IMG/VR virus record: IMGVR_UViG_3300006030_000124
Span: 1 to 22,057 of that record
Direction: 5' to 3' (one strand)
Origin: a virus
Length of the DNA: 22,057 nucleotides
Below, piece after piece: positions 1 through 7,650 of the stretch; position 1 is the stretch's first letter; each line of letters begins with the position of its first letter. The notes under the pieces were generated by a model. The model was not told where the DNA came from, did not search any database, and saw only the letters and a list, made by a program, of their open reading frames with translations. Made by a program: the position numbers and the translations under genes.

Positions 1-12
1 GGGGGTGGCCTG

Positions 13-378
13 ATGTTGGCTGAGGGGTTTACCACGGGGGCGGATGTTCTGGCCAAGGCCCGCAAGGCCTTCAAGACTGAGGCCGTGGAGGTTCCGGAAT
101 GGGGCCTCACGGTGTATGTCCGGGAGCTCACCGCGGGCCAGCGGGACAAGTTTGAGGGGGAGCAGGTATCCGCCACGGGCATGGCCAAGTACAAGAATTT
201 CCGGGCCCGTCTGGTGGTGCTGACTGCTTGCGTGGCTGGTGGCGGTTTGCTGTTCGGTGAGGATCAGGTGGACGATGTGGCAAGCCTGCCAGCTTCCGGC
301 GTGGATAAGGTTTTTGATGCGGCTTGCCGGCTCAATCGGCTCCTGAAAGAGGATGTGGAAAGCCTGGAAAAAAACTAG
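13..378 (+). CDS. Tail assembly chaperone, G-like (N-terminal part of GT)
   Basis: This 121-residue protein resembles phage tail assembly chaperones of the lambda gpG type, which coat the tape measure protein in the cytoplasm before tail tube polymerisation and are absent from the virion. The N-terminal half contains the 'EVPEWG..VYVREL' strand-rich segment usual in these proteins. The C-terminal half ends in a helix with 'RLNRLLKEDVESLEKN'. It lies directly before a gpT-like frame and the tape measure gene, the classic order. The last codons before its TAG form an A AAA AAC slippery heptamer (369-375), so a minority of ribosomes should shift to -1 and make a 231-residue G-T fusion. The ATG at 13 overlaps a possible TGA (11-13) of an upstream gene lying outside the window. 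Function is inferred from family and position; the frame is certain. Confidence 0.85.
   Translation: MLAEGFTTGADVLAKARKAFKTEAVEVPEWGLTVYVRELTAGQRDKFEGEQVSATGMAKYKNFRARLVVLTACVAGGGLLFGEDQVDDVASLPASGVDKVFDAACRLNRLLKEDVESLEKN
369..375 (+). promoter_or_regulatory. Programmed -1 ribosomal frameshift site (A AAA AAC)
   Basis: The heptamer A AAA AAC is in the zero frame of the G gene (codons gaA AAA AAC) and is followed at once by the TAG stop. Slippage by -1 enters exactly the frame that encodes the gpT-like domain. An inverted repeat, AGCCAGG at 377-383 with CCTGGCT at 410-416, and an inner GGCC/GGCC pair (385-388/398-401) lie just downstream. They could act as a stimulatory structure. The outer stem begins only one base after the heptamer, so the inner stem has the more usual spacing. 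Confidence 0.85.
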
Positions 379-707
379 CCAGGCGGCCAGACCGGCGGGC
401 CAAGTTTGCCCTGGCTGCCATGTTGGGCCGGACGGTTGCCGAGCTGGATGAGGGCATGAGCTCCGCGGAGTATGCGGAGTGGATGGCCCTGCTGAGGGTG
501 GAGCCCTGGGGGCAATACCGGGCGGATTTTCAGGCGGCCATTGGTGCCTGGGCATCCGCGGCCCCGTGGTCCAGCCAGGTGAAGGTTTCCGACTTTGTGC
601 CGGAGTATGGGGACAGGACAGCAACGCCAACCGACCCGGCCAAGATCCGGGCATTTTTTAGGGCACTAAGCGGGGGCAAACCGGATGGCCAGCCTGAGCC
701 GGGTTAA
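375..707 (+). CDS. gpT-like domain, made as the -1 frameshift fusion G-T (13..707)
   Basis: The -1 frame continues 110 codons past the G stop, starting with residues LARRPDRRAKF. It carries the pattern 'AMLGRTVAEL....S..EYAEWMALLRVEPWG...AD', which matches the DUF4035/gpT half of tail assembly chaperones. In lambda the T domain recruits the major tail tube protein to the gpG-coated tape measure. An ATG in this frame exists upstream at 324 but has no convincing ribosome binding site. The reading is best explained as a fusion made by slippage at 369-375, giving about 231 residues in total. Its 3' end overlaps the tape measure start by 23 nt. Independent initiation cannot be excluded. Confidence 0.8.
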   Translation, partial: LARRPDRRAKFALAAMLGRTVAELDEGMSSAEYAEWMALLRVEPWGQYRADFQAAIGAWASAAPWSSQVKVSDFVPEYGDRTATPTDPAKIRAFFRALSGGKPDGQPEPG

Positions 708-2505
708 TGTTCAGGTGGGTTTCCAGGGCCAAGAGGCCGTGGCCGGTTTTGAGCAGGTTGGCAACTCCGCCAAAAAGACCACCGGGGAAGTGGACAAGCT
801 CAACCAGAAAGCCGAGCAGGGGGGCAAGGCTGCCGGCTCCTCCGGCATGAAATGGACTGAGCTGAAAAGCAAGCTGGACCTATTCCTGGGTGGCATCGGC
901 AAGGTGGCCGGTGCCGTGGAGGCATTTGCCGCCCTGGGGGCTGAGCTCCAGACCACCCAGATCCGGCTGGCTTATGTCACCGGCTCCTGGGAAGAAGCTG
1001 GCCGGGTGCTGGAGGATGTCCGGCAGCAAAGCATGGAAACCGGCCAAAGCTTTGCCGGCATGGTGGATGGCCTGCAAAAGCTCACCAGCGTGGGGCTGTC
1101 CGCGGGGGCTGCCGCCACGGTGCTGGAGCGCATGGGCAACGCGGCGGAGCTGCTGGGCGCCCAGGGCATGAGCTCACTGGCCGGCAGCATCAACCAGCTC
1201 ATGCGGGCTGGCACAGCCACGGAGGGGGCCCTCATGGGCCTCCAGGACCAGGGGCTGGATGTGTTTGGATCCCTGGGGGACAGCCTGAGCAAGGTTACCG
1301 GCAAGGCCTACACCACGGAGGAGGCCATCCGGGCCATCCGGCGTGGGGCTGTCAGCTCAGCCCAGGCCATCGAGGCCATCGACGCGGCCAGCAACTCACC
1401 CAAGGCCCGTGAGGCGGCCCAGCGTTTCTTTGGTTCGTTTGAGGGCCAGGTGGCCCGGCTCAAGACCACCATGGAAGACACATTCCGGGAAATCTCCAAG
1501 CTATTCCTGGAGGCATTTGATTGGGCCGCGGTGGCTGCCGGTTTGCGCGGGGCTTTCTCTGCTGTCCGTGACATCGTCAAGGAAATAGCTGACACATTCC
1601 TCCCGGTGATTGATCCCAACAATAAGGCGGAGGGGATTGAGAAAAGCTTTAGGCTCATCCGTGATGTGACCTTTGAGGTGGGCCAACAGTTTTCCATGAC
1701 CATGCTCAAGCTGGGGGACAGCCTCACCCAGATCCTGGACAATGTAACTTTTGCAATTGAGAAGGCCTCAGCCATCCTTGAGGGCGGGATCAAGGGCTGG
1801 GCAACCGGTGCAACGGATGAGGAAATCGGCAAGGCTGAAAACCGGCTGGCCCGCAAGGATTTCAACCGGAACATGGATTTCCTGGACCGGCAAAAAGGCC
1901 TTGAGGATTTCTGGGGCAAGGTCCGCGGGAATGCTGCCGCCAATGATGACAAGCGGGCCCAAAAGATGGGCATGGAAAACCTGTTTGGTGGCGGGGTGTT
2001 TGACACCCTGAAGGATGGCGCCAAAGCCCTGGCGGAGCAGGTGAAACAGGCCGCGGCCAGGCTGGAGATTGCCAAGGGCACCTTTGAAAAGATGGCCTTG
2101 GATATGGAGGAAAATTTCGCCACGCCAGCCGAGCAGTTCAAAAAGACCATGGAGGATGTGGGCAACCAGCTCAAGGATGCCCGGGCCCGTCTGGCCAAGG
2201 GTGATCCCCTGCTGGGCCGGGTGGAGGCGGGGCTCCAGCGCAAGGCCGGCAAGCAGATCATGGATTTCCTGAAACAGAATGAGGTGGGGACAAGCTGGCA
2301 GGCATCGAGGGCGGATAAGGGCTCCGCGGCTGCCATGGAAACCATCCTCCGGAACAGGTTTGGTGAGCAGGGCAAGGATGTCCAGCAAAGGATCAAGGGG
2401 GCCCTGGACCTAGCCAACCGGCTGGCCCAGCAGCAACTGGCAGCCCAGGAGCGGGCCATTGCGGCTTTTGAAAATGCCCGGCCCGGCGTGGTGGCCTTCA
2501 AGTAA
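685..2505 (+). CDS. Tail tape measure protein
   Basis: The 606-residue product is long, alanine-rich and mostly helical, and follows the G/GT chaperone genes. It has the TP901-type N-terminal region: polar start, a hydrophobic stretch at about residues 64-87, then the segment 'AYVTGSWEEAGRVLEDVRQQ..ETGQSF..MVDGLQKL' typical of tape measure proteins. The last 250 residues are rich in Lys, Glu, Gln and Ala and probably form coiled coils. The protein sets tail length and is later ejected with the DNA. At roughly 1.5 Å per residue it would specify a tail near 90 nm, which is an inference from family behaviour. No lysozyme or peptidase domain is evident. The start ATG lies inside the T frame, as is common for this gene pair. 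Confidence 0.88.
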   Translation: MASLSRVNVQVGFQGQEAVAGFEQVGNSAKKTTGEVDKLNQKAEQGGKAAGSSGMKWTELKSKLDLFLGGIGKVAGAVEAFAALGAELQTTQIRLAYVTGSWEEAGRVLEDVRQQSMETGQSFAGMVDGLQKLTSVGLSAGAAATVLERMGNAAELLGAQGMSSLAGSINQLMRAGTATEGALMGLQDQGLDVFGSLGDSLSKVTGKAYTTEEAIRAIRRGAVSSAQAIEAIDAASNSPKAREAAQRFFGSFEGQVARLKTTMEDTFREISKLFLEAFDWAAVAAGLRGAFSAVRDIVKEIADTFLPVIDPNNKAEGIEKSFRLIRDVTFEVGQQFSMTMLKLGDSLTQILDNVTFAIEKASAILEGGIKGWATGATDEEIGKAENRLARKDFNRNMDFLDRQKGLEDFWGKVRGNAAANDDKRAQKMGMENLFGGGVFDTLKDGAKALAEQVKQAAARLEIAKGTFEKMALDMEENFATPAEQFKKTMEDVGNQLKDARARLAKGDPLLGRVEAGLQRKAGKQIMDFLKQNEVGTSWQASRADKGSAAAMETILRNRFGEQGKDVQQRIKGALDLANRLAQQQLAAQERAIAAFENARPGVVAFK

Positions 2506-2515
2506 GAGGTGAGCG

Positions 2516-3406
2516 GTGGCTTATACGCTATTTGCCGAGATCCATGAGGGGCGCCAGGCCTCGGTGGATTCCAAATACCAACGGACCTACACCAGGGCTT
2601 TCCTGGTGGGCACGGATGCCGGCACCTATGGGCCAGCCTATGCCGGCTCCCACCCCAGCCTGCCGGTTATTTTCAGTTTGCACCCGGATGATGCCGCGGC
2701 CTTTTGTGTGCGGCTCAGCCCGTCCCAGGATGCTCAAGATCCCACCCTGTGGCGGGTTACTGCCGAGTACAGCTACAACCCGGATATGGGTGGATCCGGC
2801 AATCCGGCCATTGATTCCCAGCAGCAAGGCGTGGCCCCTGGCAGCCGGAGCCCGGTTCCCACTACCAGGCCAAATGATTACAGCGTGGCCACATCCACCT
2901 ACCCCTACGCGGTGTGGAAAGACAAGGATGGCAATGCCGTGGTGAATGCCGCGGGTGATCCATTCTTGCCCCCGGTTGAAATCCAGAGGCCTGAGGCCAC
3001 ATTGACGGTTGGCCTCAACTCATTGAATGCCCCAAGCGGCGCCTGGCTTGGCTCGGTTGGTTGCACCAACTCCAACACCATGGTGATTGGGGCTTACACG
3101 GCCAACCCGGGCCAGGCCAAGCTCAACAGCCTTTCGGCCCAATTTTTGTATGAAAACGGAATGAACTACTGGCGGTGGACCTTGGTTTTTGGCTACCGGA
3201 CCACCTGGGAGGTGGAGATCCTCAACCAGGGCTTGCGTGAGCTGAGGGGTGGCAAGCTGGTTCCCATCCTGGACGATGCCACGGGTTACAAGGTGGACCA
3301 GCCGGCCCTTTTGACCACAGCCGGGGCCAAGGCCGCGGTGGGTGCGTCTCCCAATTATCTCACTTTCAATGTTTACCCGCGGGTAACCTTCCCAACCCCA
3401 TTGTGA
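2516..3406 (+). CDS. Putative distal tail / baseplate protein
   Basis: This 296-residue protein starts with GTG after a GAGGTGAG ribosome binding site. I do not recognise a named family. It is rich in Tyr, Thr, Pro and Gly, has no signal peptide or membrane segment, and looks like a beta-structured virion protein. The C-terminal part ('NYWRWTLVFGYRTTWEVEI' and following) has the feel of a tail-tube or distal-tail fold. Being the first gene after the tape measure, it is in the position of the distal tail protein in siphophages. The functional call rests on position and composition only. Confidence 0.55.
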   Translation: MAYTLFAEIHEGRQASVDSKYQRTYTRAFLVGTDAGTYGPAYAGSHPSLPVIFSLHPDDAAAFCVRLSPSQDAQDPTLWRVTAEYSYNPDMGGSGNPAIDSQQQGVAPGSRSPVPTTRPNDYSVATSTYPYAVWKDKDGNAVVNAAGDPFLPPVEIQRPEATLTVGLNSLNAPSGAWLGSVGCTNSNTMVIGAYTANPGQAKLNSLSAQFLYENGMNYWRWTLVFGYRTTWEVEILNQGLRELRGGKLVPILDDATGYKVDQPALLTTAGAKAAVGASPNYLTFNVYPRVTFPTPL

Positions 3407-3416
3407 GGTTAGCACC

Positions 3417-3845
3417 GTGGCTGGCTACCTGATTGATGACAAAAGCGCCGGGCGTGTGGGGGATATGCTCCGCGCCTGGGAAGGCAATGAGATCGGGGAA
3501 TACCGGGAGGGCAACCGGCTCCGGCCCAAGGCCGGAGAGGCCCCGCCCATCAATGTGGTTCGGGTGACTGGCGCCCAGACCGGAGGCTATTGGCCCGGTA
3601 AGGTTCAGTTTTGGGACAATGACACCAAAGCTTTCACGGATGGCGGGGATTGCCGGATCTATGAGCTGAATTCCAAGGCCCTGACCACCAAGAAATACTT
3701 TGGAAAACTGGCCGGCATGGATGAGACAGGCCCAAGCCAGTCTGATCCCAAGGTGCCCATTTATGTGGTTTATTCACCAGGGGAAGTGGTAACCAATATC
3801 ACCTGTACCAGTGGCACCCTGAGCGTTACCAAGGAAAAGGTGTAA
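3417..3845 (+). CDS. Unknown tail-module protein
   Basis: A 142-residue product starts with GTG at 3417, eight bases after a GAGG site, and its TAA overlaps the ATG of the next gene (TAATG). I do not recognise the family. The N-terminal third contains a charged segment 'RAWEGNEIGEYREGNRLRPK'. The middle has 'GGYWPGKVQFWDNDTKAF', which looks like beta strands of a small barrel. There is no signal peptide or transmembrane segment. Tight packing between the tape measure gene and Cys-rich tail-tip candidates suggests a virion or tail-assembly role. Confidence 0.5.
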   Translation: MAGYLIDDKSAGRVGDMLRAWEGNEIGEYREGNRLRPKAGEAPPINVVRVTGAQTGGYWPGKVQFWDNDTKAFTDGGDCRIYELNSKALTTKKYFGKLAGMDETGPSQSDPKVPIYVVYSPGEVVTNITCTSGTLSVTKEKV

Positions 3846-4492
3846 TGGCTGGTGGAACCATATCAGCCTCGGAATCCTTTGGCTCCAACCCAACCTATAC
3901 CATTGCGCCCACTGGCGGGGCATCCGGGGCATCTGGCGGCACAACCACTACGGCCATCAATTGTGCCCCTTGCTGTTCCACGGTGAAATTTTTGGAGGCC
4001 ATTTTCGGGGCATCAGGAGCCTGCCCCGGGGCTGTGGACAATTCGGTGCCGGTCACCCTTTACGCCACCTTTAATCTGACAGCTACCGGCTCCCATAATT
4101 TGGCAGACTACTGCTTGCCGGCATCGGAAACCCTTGAGATTATTGCGGATGACTATTACCTGACCATGGGCACCAGGTTCACCTCATTTTCCTCAAGCTG
4201 CTCGGCTGTATCCCCACCAACCACCAGGCTGGTGCCAAACAAGTCAAAGGCATTTTATTTTTATAAGTCTGGATCCTTGCTTTATTTTTACCTTAGCAAT
4301 GACAGCTTGGGCACGATAATGGTGTGTGATTGCAACTCATCATCATCAAGTTTGGCTTACCTCATTAAATATGGCGCCATGCCAGCCACCTCCACAACCT
4401 GCTCACCGTTTAGCATCACCTTTGGGACGGGAAACATTTACAATTTTTCCAATGTGGTGATCGGCACCTGGACGGTTACCTTTACCCTGTGA
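3845..4492 (+). CDS. Cysteine-rich putative tail-tip structural protein
   Basis: This 215-residue protein starts at an ATG overlapping the previous TAA. It opens with a low-complexity Gly/Ala/Ser/Thr stretch (residues about 20-40), then carries nine cysteines, including 'NCAPCC' and 'CDC' motifs, in an otherwise Ser/Thr-rich, beta-looking chain. The gene is visibly less GC-rich than its neighbours. Cys clusters in tail-tip proteins often bind metal or an Fe-S cluster, but no named motif is clear here. It ends in a GTGA overlap with another Cys-rich gene, so the two are probably co-translated and may act together. Function is unknown. Confidence 0.5.
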   Translation: MAGGTISASESFGSNPTYTIAPTGGASGASGGTTTTAINCAPCCSTVKFLEAIFGASGACPGAVDNSVPVTLYATFNLTATGSHNLADYCLPASETLEIIADDYYLTMGTRFTSFSSSCSAVSPPTTRLVPNKSKAFYFYKSGSLLYFYLSNDSLGTIMVCDCNSSSSSLAYLIKYGAMPATSTTCSPFSITFGTGNIYNFSNVVIGTWTVTFTL

Positions 4493-4791
4493 AACCCTGC
4501 CCAGCAGATCCCAGGGAATGCCCATGCCGCGTGTGCTGGCTGTTTTTGACTGATCCCCAATACAACCGGCTTTGGGGTGGATCCGGCATATCCGAGGAAA
4601 ACAGGCGCCAGATGTTGGACCGGGCAAAAAGGCCATGCCTGCACATGGGTGATCGGTTGCCCATCAATCCAGAATGTGCCTGCCCTGCCACCTACTCATG
4701 CGCCATCCATGGCCGGTGCAGGCGTACCGGGCCAAAAAGCGCCGGGGTGGAAAACTGCATGACCTGCCGGGATTACCAATGGCAAGCTTGA
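4489..4791 (+). CDS. Small cysteine-rich putative metal-binding protein
   Basis: The 100-residue product starts with GTG in a GTGA overlap with the previous gene. It contains eleven cysteines (4, 11, 13, 16, 50, 63, 65, 71, 77, 90, 93) arranged as an N-terminal 'CPCRVC' cluster, a central Cys/His group and a C-terminal 'CMTC'. This indicates at least two zinc or Fe-S sites. There is no signal peptide. Its position among tail genes suggests a tail-tip assembly or tip component, but the family is not recognised with certainty. The end overlaps the next gene by 13 nt. Confidence 0.5.
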   Translation: MKPCPADPRECPCRVCWLFLTDPQYNRLWGGSGISEENRRQMLDRAKRPCLHMGDRLPINPECACPATYSCAIHGRCRRTGPKSAGVENCMTCRDYQWQA

Positions 4792-5198
4792 TCTATAACA
4801 GCCTGTACCATGATGCCCTCAAGGGAAATCTGGATCTGGATGTGGACTCATTCAAAATGCTGCTGGTGACATCCAGTTACACCGCGGCCAAAAGCCATTC
4901 CCGGCGTAGTGACATCACCAACGAAGTGAGCGGGACTGGCTACACCAGCGGTGGGGCATCTTGCACCCTGACACTCAACAGCATTGACAACACCAATAAC
5001 CGAGTGACGGTGAGCTTTTCCCTGCCATCGTGGGCATCCTCAACCATCACGGCCCGCGGGGCTGTGGTGTACAAGGCCCGCGGTGGGGCATCGAGCGCGG
5101 ATGAGCTGGTCTGTTTCGTGGATTTTGGCTCAGATATTTCCAGCTCCAATGACACTTTTTCCCTGGCATACATCACGGATCTGCTGGTGCAAAACTAG
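4779..5198 (+). CDS. Phage structural protein of the 'DSFKMLLVTSSYT' family, function unknown
   Basis: The frame is open from 4674, but the conserved protein begins at the ATG at 4779 (MASLIYNSLYHDALKG), giving 139 residues. The segment 'DVDSFKMLLVTSSYTA', followed by 'TNEVSGTGYTSGGASCTL', is a pattern I have seen in many phage and prophage proteins that lie near tail genes. No biochemical role is established that I know of. It is Ser/Thr/Gly-rich and predicted beta-structured, compatible with a virion decoration, tail or fibre component. The upstream gene overlaps its first 13 nt, so translation is probably coupled. Confidence 0.6.
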   Translation: MASLIYNSLYHDALKGNLDLDVDSFKMLLVTSSYTAAKSHSRRSDITNEVSGTGYTSGGASCTLTLNSIDNTNNRVTVSFSLPSWASSTITARGAVVYKARGGASSADELVCFVDFGSDISSSNDTFSLAYITDLLVQN

Positions 5199-5267
5199 CC
5201 AGATCGTAGAGCTTCTTTGCCATACTCGGCACGGGGGAACAATCACCCTGTGGCCGGAGTTTCTGCA

Positions 5268-5507
5268 ATGGATTATGTCCAGATTATCCGAGACCTTGGC
5301 CTCCCGGTTGTGATCATTCTGGCCCTCGGATATGCCATCTGGACTTGTGGAATATGGATCGGAACACAGGTGGTGGTGCCGCTCAGGGATAGGCATTTTT
5401 CGTTTCTGACATCCCTGGAAAAAACCCTGGAAGTTATCGCGGATTGCCAGCGTGAAATCCACACCCGGATCAATGAGCTGCAATGCCTCAAGGGGAAACG
5501 GGAATGA
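5268..5507 (+). CDS. One-pass small membrane protein, holin/spanin candidate
   Basis: The likely start is the ATG at 5268, eight bases after GGAG (5256-5259), giving 79 residues. One hydrophobic segment at about residues 11-32 is followed by a charged, probably helical tail with 'REIHTRINEL'. Such a small one-helix protein after the tail genes and before a peptidase could be a holin, a spanin or another envelope protein. The sequence does not discriminate between these. The stop overlaps the next start (ATGA at 5504-5507). Confidence 0.5.
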   Translation: MDYVQIIRDLGLPVVIILALGYAIWTCGIWIGTQVVVPLRDRHFSFLTSLEKTLEVIADCQREIHTRINELQCLKGKRE

Positions 5508-6175
5508 TCTGCTTTTTGCTGCTGGCCATCGGCCAGGATCTCAAGCTCCCGGCGGAGGTTCGCGGGGAGGTGGGGAGCTTTGTGACCATCCTGGCGGAAA
5601 CCTCCGGCAAGGTGGTCAAGTTTTACCCATTGGATGCCGGGCTGTCCGTGTTCCCCCCGGCCCTGCTGGCCAACACCAAAGCCACGGTGGTGGTGGCCGC
5701 CCAGCCCGGAAGGTATCGGGTGCTGGCCTACACGGCTGCCGGGGATGCCCCGAGTGATCCGGTGCTCTGCACCGTGGTGATCGGTGGGGCACCTCCCGGC
5801 CCGGCTCCGGTTCCCCCGGCGCCCAATCCCCCGGCACCAATTCCGCCAGGGCCCGATCCATTGGCCATGAGCATCCGCGGGATATTTGGCGGGCTCCAGG
5901 AGGCCAGCAAGGCCCAGATGGCGGCCAGCCTGGCCAAGGTATTCCGGGCGGTGGATCCGGCAACCGTGGCCACCTTGGGGCAACTAGAGGCGGCCCTCCG
6001 GGCCCAAAGCCGCGGGATACCTGCCACGGCCATCCAGCCTATCCGGGAAACCATTGCCGAGCACCTCCGGAGCACCTTGGGGGAAAACCCTGAGCTGGTC
6101 ATGGATGAGGCCCTGAGGGCCAAGGCCCGGGCAGAGCTGGCCCGAGTGGCCACCATCCTGGAGGGCCTGCAATGA
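5504..6175 (+). CDS. Secreted or envelope protein with Pro-rich linker, unknown function
   Basis: Starting at the ATG of the ATGA overlap gives 223 residues. The first residues (MICFLLLAIGQ) look like a short signal or membrane anchor. Residues about 13-95 resemble a small Ig-like beta domain ('VVVAAQPGRYRVLAYTA'). Residues 96-120 form a Pro/Ala/Gly linker, and the remainder is helical and charged. Proteins of this build are familiar from Planctomycetota genomes, which supports the host guess weakly. Its ATGA link to the next gene places it in one operon with the cysteine peptidase. It might assist virion release or entry, which is an inference from position. Confidence 0.5.
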   Translation: MICFLLLAIGQDLKLPAEVRGEVGSFVTILAETSGKVVKFYPLDAGLSVFPPALLANTKATVVVAAQPGRYRVLAYTAAGDAPSDPVLCTVVIGGAPPGPAPVPPAPNPPAPIPPGPDPLAMSIRGIFGGLQEASKAQMAASLAKVFRAVDPATVATLGQLEAALRAQSRGIPATAIQPIRETIAEHLRSTLGENPELVMDEALRAKARAELARVATILEGLQ

Positions 6176-7074
6176 GTGACAACTACCCACAGGGCTGGGT
6201 GAGGGATGATGAGGCCGTGGAGGCCGTACAAGCCACCCTGCCATACCCCGTGGCGGGGGACACCCCAGCCGGCCAGGTGGAGGATATCCCGGACCATGTG
6301 TACCTGTGGGATGTGGCCAGGGCCGTTAATGGCGCCTTGCTGCCACCCAGGAACCAGGGGCAGGTGGGGAGCTGTGTCAGTTTTGGCACAGCCCGGGCCG
6401 TGGAATATTCCATGTGCGCGGAAATTGCGGTTGGGGAGCCGGAAACATTTCTGGACCTTTGCACCGAGGTGATCTACGCCGGGAGCCGGGTGGAGATTGG
6501 CGGGGGCCGGCTCAGGGGTGATGGCAGCGTGGGGGTATGGGCCGCAGACTGGTGCCGAAAATATGGCATTCTGGGCCGGCTTGAATACAAGACCGAAAAG
6601 GCCACCTACGATCTCCGCCAGTACTCCGAGGCCCGATGCAAGAGCTGGGGCTCCACGGGTGTGCCCAATGATCTGGAGCCCTTGGCCAAGGCCCACCCCA
6701 TCCGCCAGACCACCCAGGTGAAAACCTGGGAGGAGGCCAAGCGGATGCTGGCCAGTGGGTACGGGATAGCGGTGTGCTCAGGGCAAGGTTTCAGCATGAA
6801 ACGGTCTGAGCAGGGCGTGGCCAAGCCATCCGGCTCCTGGGCCCATTGCATGTGCCTATGCGGTTACCACATCGAGGGTGGGAAGGAGTTTGGCCGGATT
6901 GACAATTCCTGGGGAGCCAATGCCCACACGGGGCCAGTGGGCTGGGGCAACCCGGGGCCGGAAGGTTTCTGGGCTGAGGCCGCGGTGATCAACAAGATGT
7001 TGAGCGAAAAGGATTCCTGGGCATTCAGCGCGGTGGACGGTTTCCCGGCCAAAAAGCTCCGGTGGCTTATTTGA
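6172..7074 (+). CDS. Papain-like (C1A) cysteine peptidase
   Basis: The 300-residue product carries a papain catalytic layout. Gln62 (oxyanion hole) and Cys68 lie in 'RNQGQVGSC', with the same six-residue spacing as Gln19/Cys25 of papain. His225 lies in 'SWAHCMCLCGYH' and Asn245 in 'DNSWG'. There is no signal peptide, no obvious prodomain and no membrane segment. It starts in an ATGA overlap with the preceding secreted-protein gene. The operon position after tail genes and before a strong terminator is where lysis genes usually sit. It may therefore cleave envelope or cell-surface protein at lysis, or act as a virion-associated protease. No peptidoglycan hydrolase is visible nearby. The peptidase family is well supported; the role is inferred. 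Confidence 0.8.
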   Translation: MSDNYPQGWVRDDEAVEAVQATLPYPVAGDTPAGQVEDIPDHVYLWDVARAVNGALLPPRNQGQVGSCVSFGTARAVEYSMCAEIAVGEPETFLDLCTEVIYAGSRVEIGGGRLRGDGSVGVWAADWCRKYGILGRLEYKTEKATYDLRQYSEARCKSWGSTGVPNDLEPLAKAHPIRQTTQVKTWEEAKRMLASGYGIAVCSGQGFSMKRSEQGVAKPSGSWAHCMCLCGYHIEGGKEFGRIDNSWGANAHTGPVGWGNPGPEGFWAEAAVINKMLSEKDSWAFSAVDGFPAKKLRWLI

Positions 7075-7106
7075 AACGGCACCGGAGGAGCCTGCCCCGT
7101 GGAGCC

Positions 7107-7217
7107 ATGCCCAGGCCACACAGGAGCAAGCCAATGCCGGCCAGGTGTTCTGGGTGTTTTAGGTTTCGTTTTCGGTGTGCTTGCAAAAAGGAGGCGGAGA
7201 ATGGCAGATCCATGTGA
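7107..7217 (+). CDS. Possible 36-residue Cys/Arg-rich microprotein
   Basis: An ATG at 7107 opens 36 codons, ending inside the next gene. The product is basic, with 'CSGCFRFRFRCAC', a CxxC...CxC arrangement that could bind a metal. GGAG lies only two bases upstream, so the ribosome binding site is poorly placed. It fills an otherwise empty 126-base gap between the peptidase and the next well-supported start. It may be spurious. Confidence 0.25.
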   Translation: MPRPHRSKPMPARCSGCFRFRFRCACKKEAENGRSM

Positions 7218-7542
7218 GTTACCGGTGGACTTCCCGGCCAAGAGCGTGGCCATCATGTTGGACTTTGTCCGCGGGCGCCAGGAGTGGGGCCGGGATGTTC
7301 TGGCCGCGGGCTGGACCCTGGTTGGCTATGGGGCCGGCTTGGCCGTGGCCCCCAAGGTGGTTGGCCAGGTTCCCAGTGGGGTTCCGGGCATGGATCCCGG
7401 CCCCATGGAAACCAAGGTGGCTGAGGCCCTTGAGCAAGCCCTGGCCCAACATGAGCAACCAGAGGCCAAGCAGGGCATTGTGCCGTGGGTGCTGATTGTG
7501 GACTTTGCCGTCCAGCTTTTGCTGAAGCGGGTGTTTTCCTGA
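7201..7542 (+). CDS. Small protein with C-terminal hydrophobic segment, possible holin-like
   Basis: The start at 7201 is fixed by an excellent AAGGAGG site at 7188-7194, six bases upstream; an upstream in-frame GTG at 7099 lacks such a site. The 113-residue product has a weakly hydrophobic Gly/Ala stretch (about 38-55), a polar Glu/Gln-rich middle, and a clear hydrophobic segment at about 93-108 followed by Lys-Arg. It closes the late operon and is followed by a strong terminator. A membrane role in lysis, or tail anchoring, is possible. No family is recognised. Confidence 0.55.
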   Translation: MADPCELPVDFPAKSVAIMLDFVRGRQEWGRDVLAAGWTLVGYGAGLAVAPKVVGQVPSGVPGMDPGPMETKVAEALEQALAQHEQPEAKQGIVPWVLIVDFAVQLLLKRVFS

Positions 7543-7616
7543 GCCAAGGCCATTAGCTCAAAAACCGTTTGCCAGCCCTCACTGGTGAAAAGTAGAGTCT
7601 CGGTTTTGATCGAGTG

Positions 7617-7642
7617 ATGAGGGTGATCCGGTAGCCCCTCAT
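7617..7642 (+). repeat. Hairpin between late operon and terminator
   Basis: ATGAGGG (7617-7623) and CCCTCAT (7636-7642) form a perfect 7-bp stem with a 12-base loop. It lies just before the terminator in the gene-free stretch 7543-7894. It may be part of the transcript 3' end structure. No tRNA-like fold was found around it. Confidence 0.4.
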
Positions 7643-7650
7643 GGCCTGAC

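Noticed and set aside
1308-2501. 397-residue open frame on the minus strand opposite the tape measure gene
   Set aside because: It mirrors the GC-rich tape measure codons, has no family likeness and no ribosome binding site. Other long minus-strand frames (e.g. 5728-6696, 13048-13959) are the same kind of shadow.
7585-7645. tRNA-like remnant near the putative attP
   Set aside because: Although a 7-bp hairpin is present, there is no acceptor stem, anticodon arm or T-arm GTTC motif in the right geometry.
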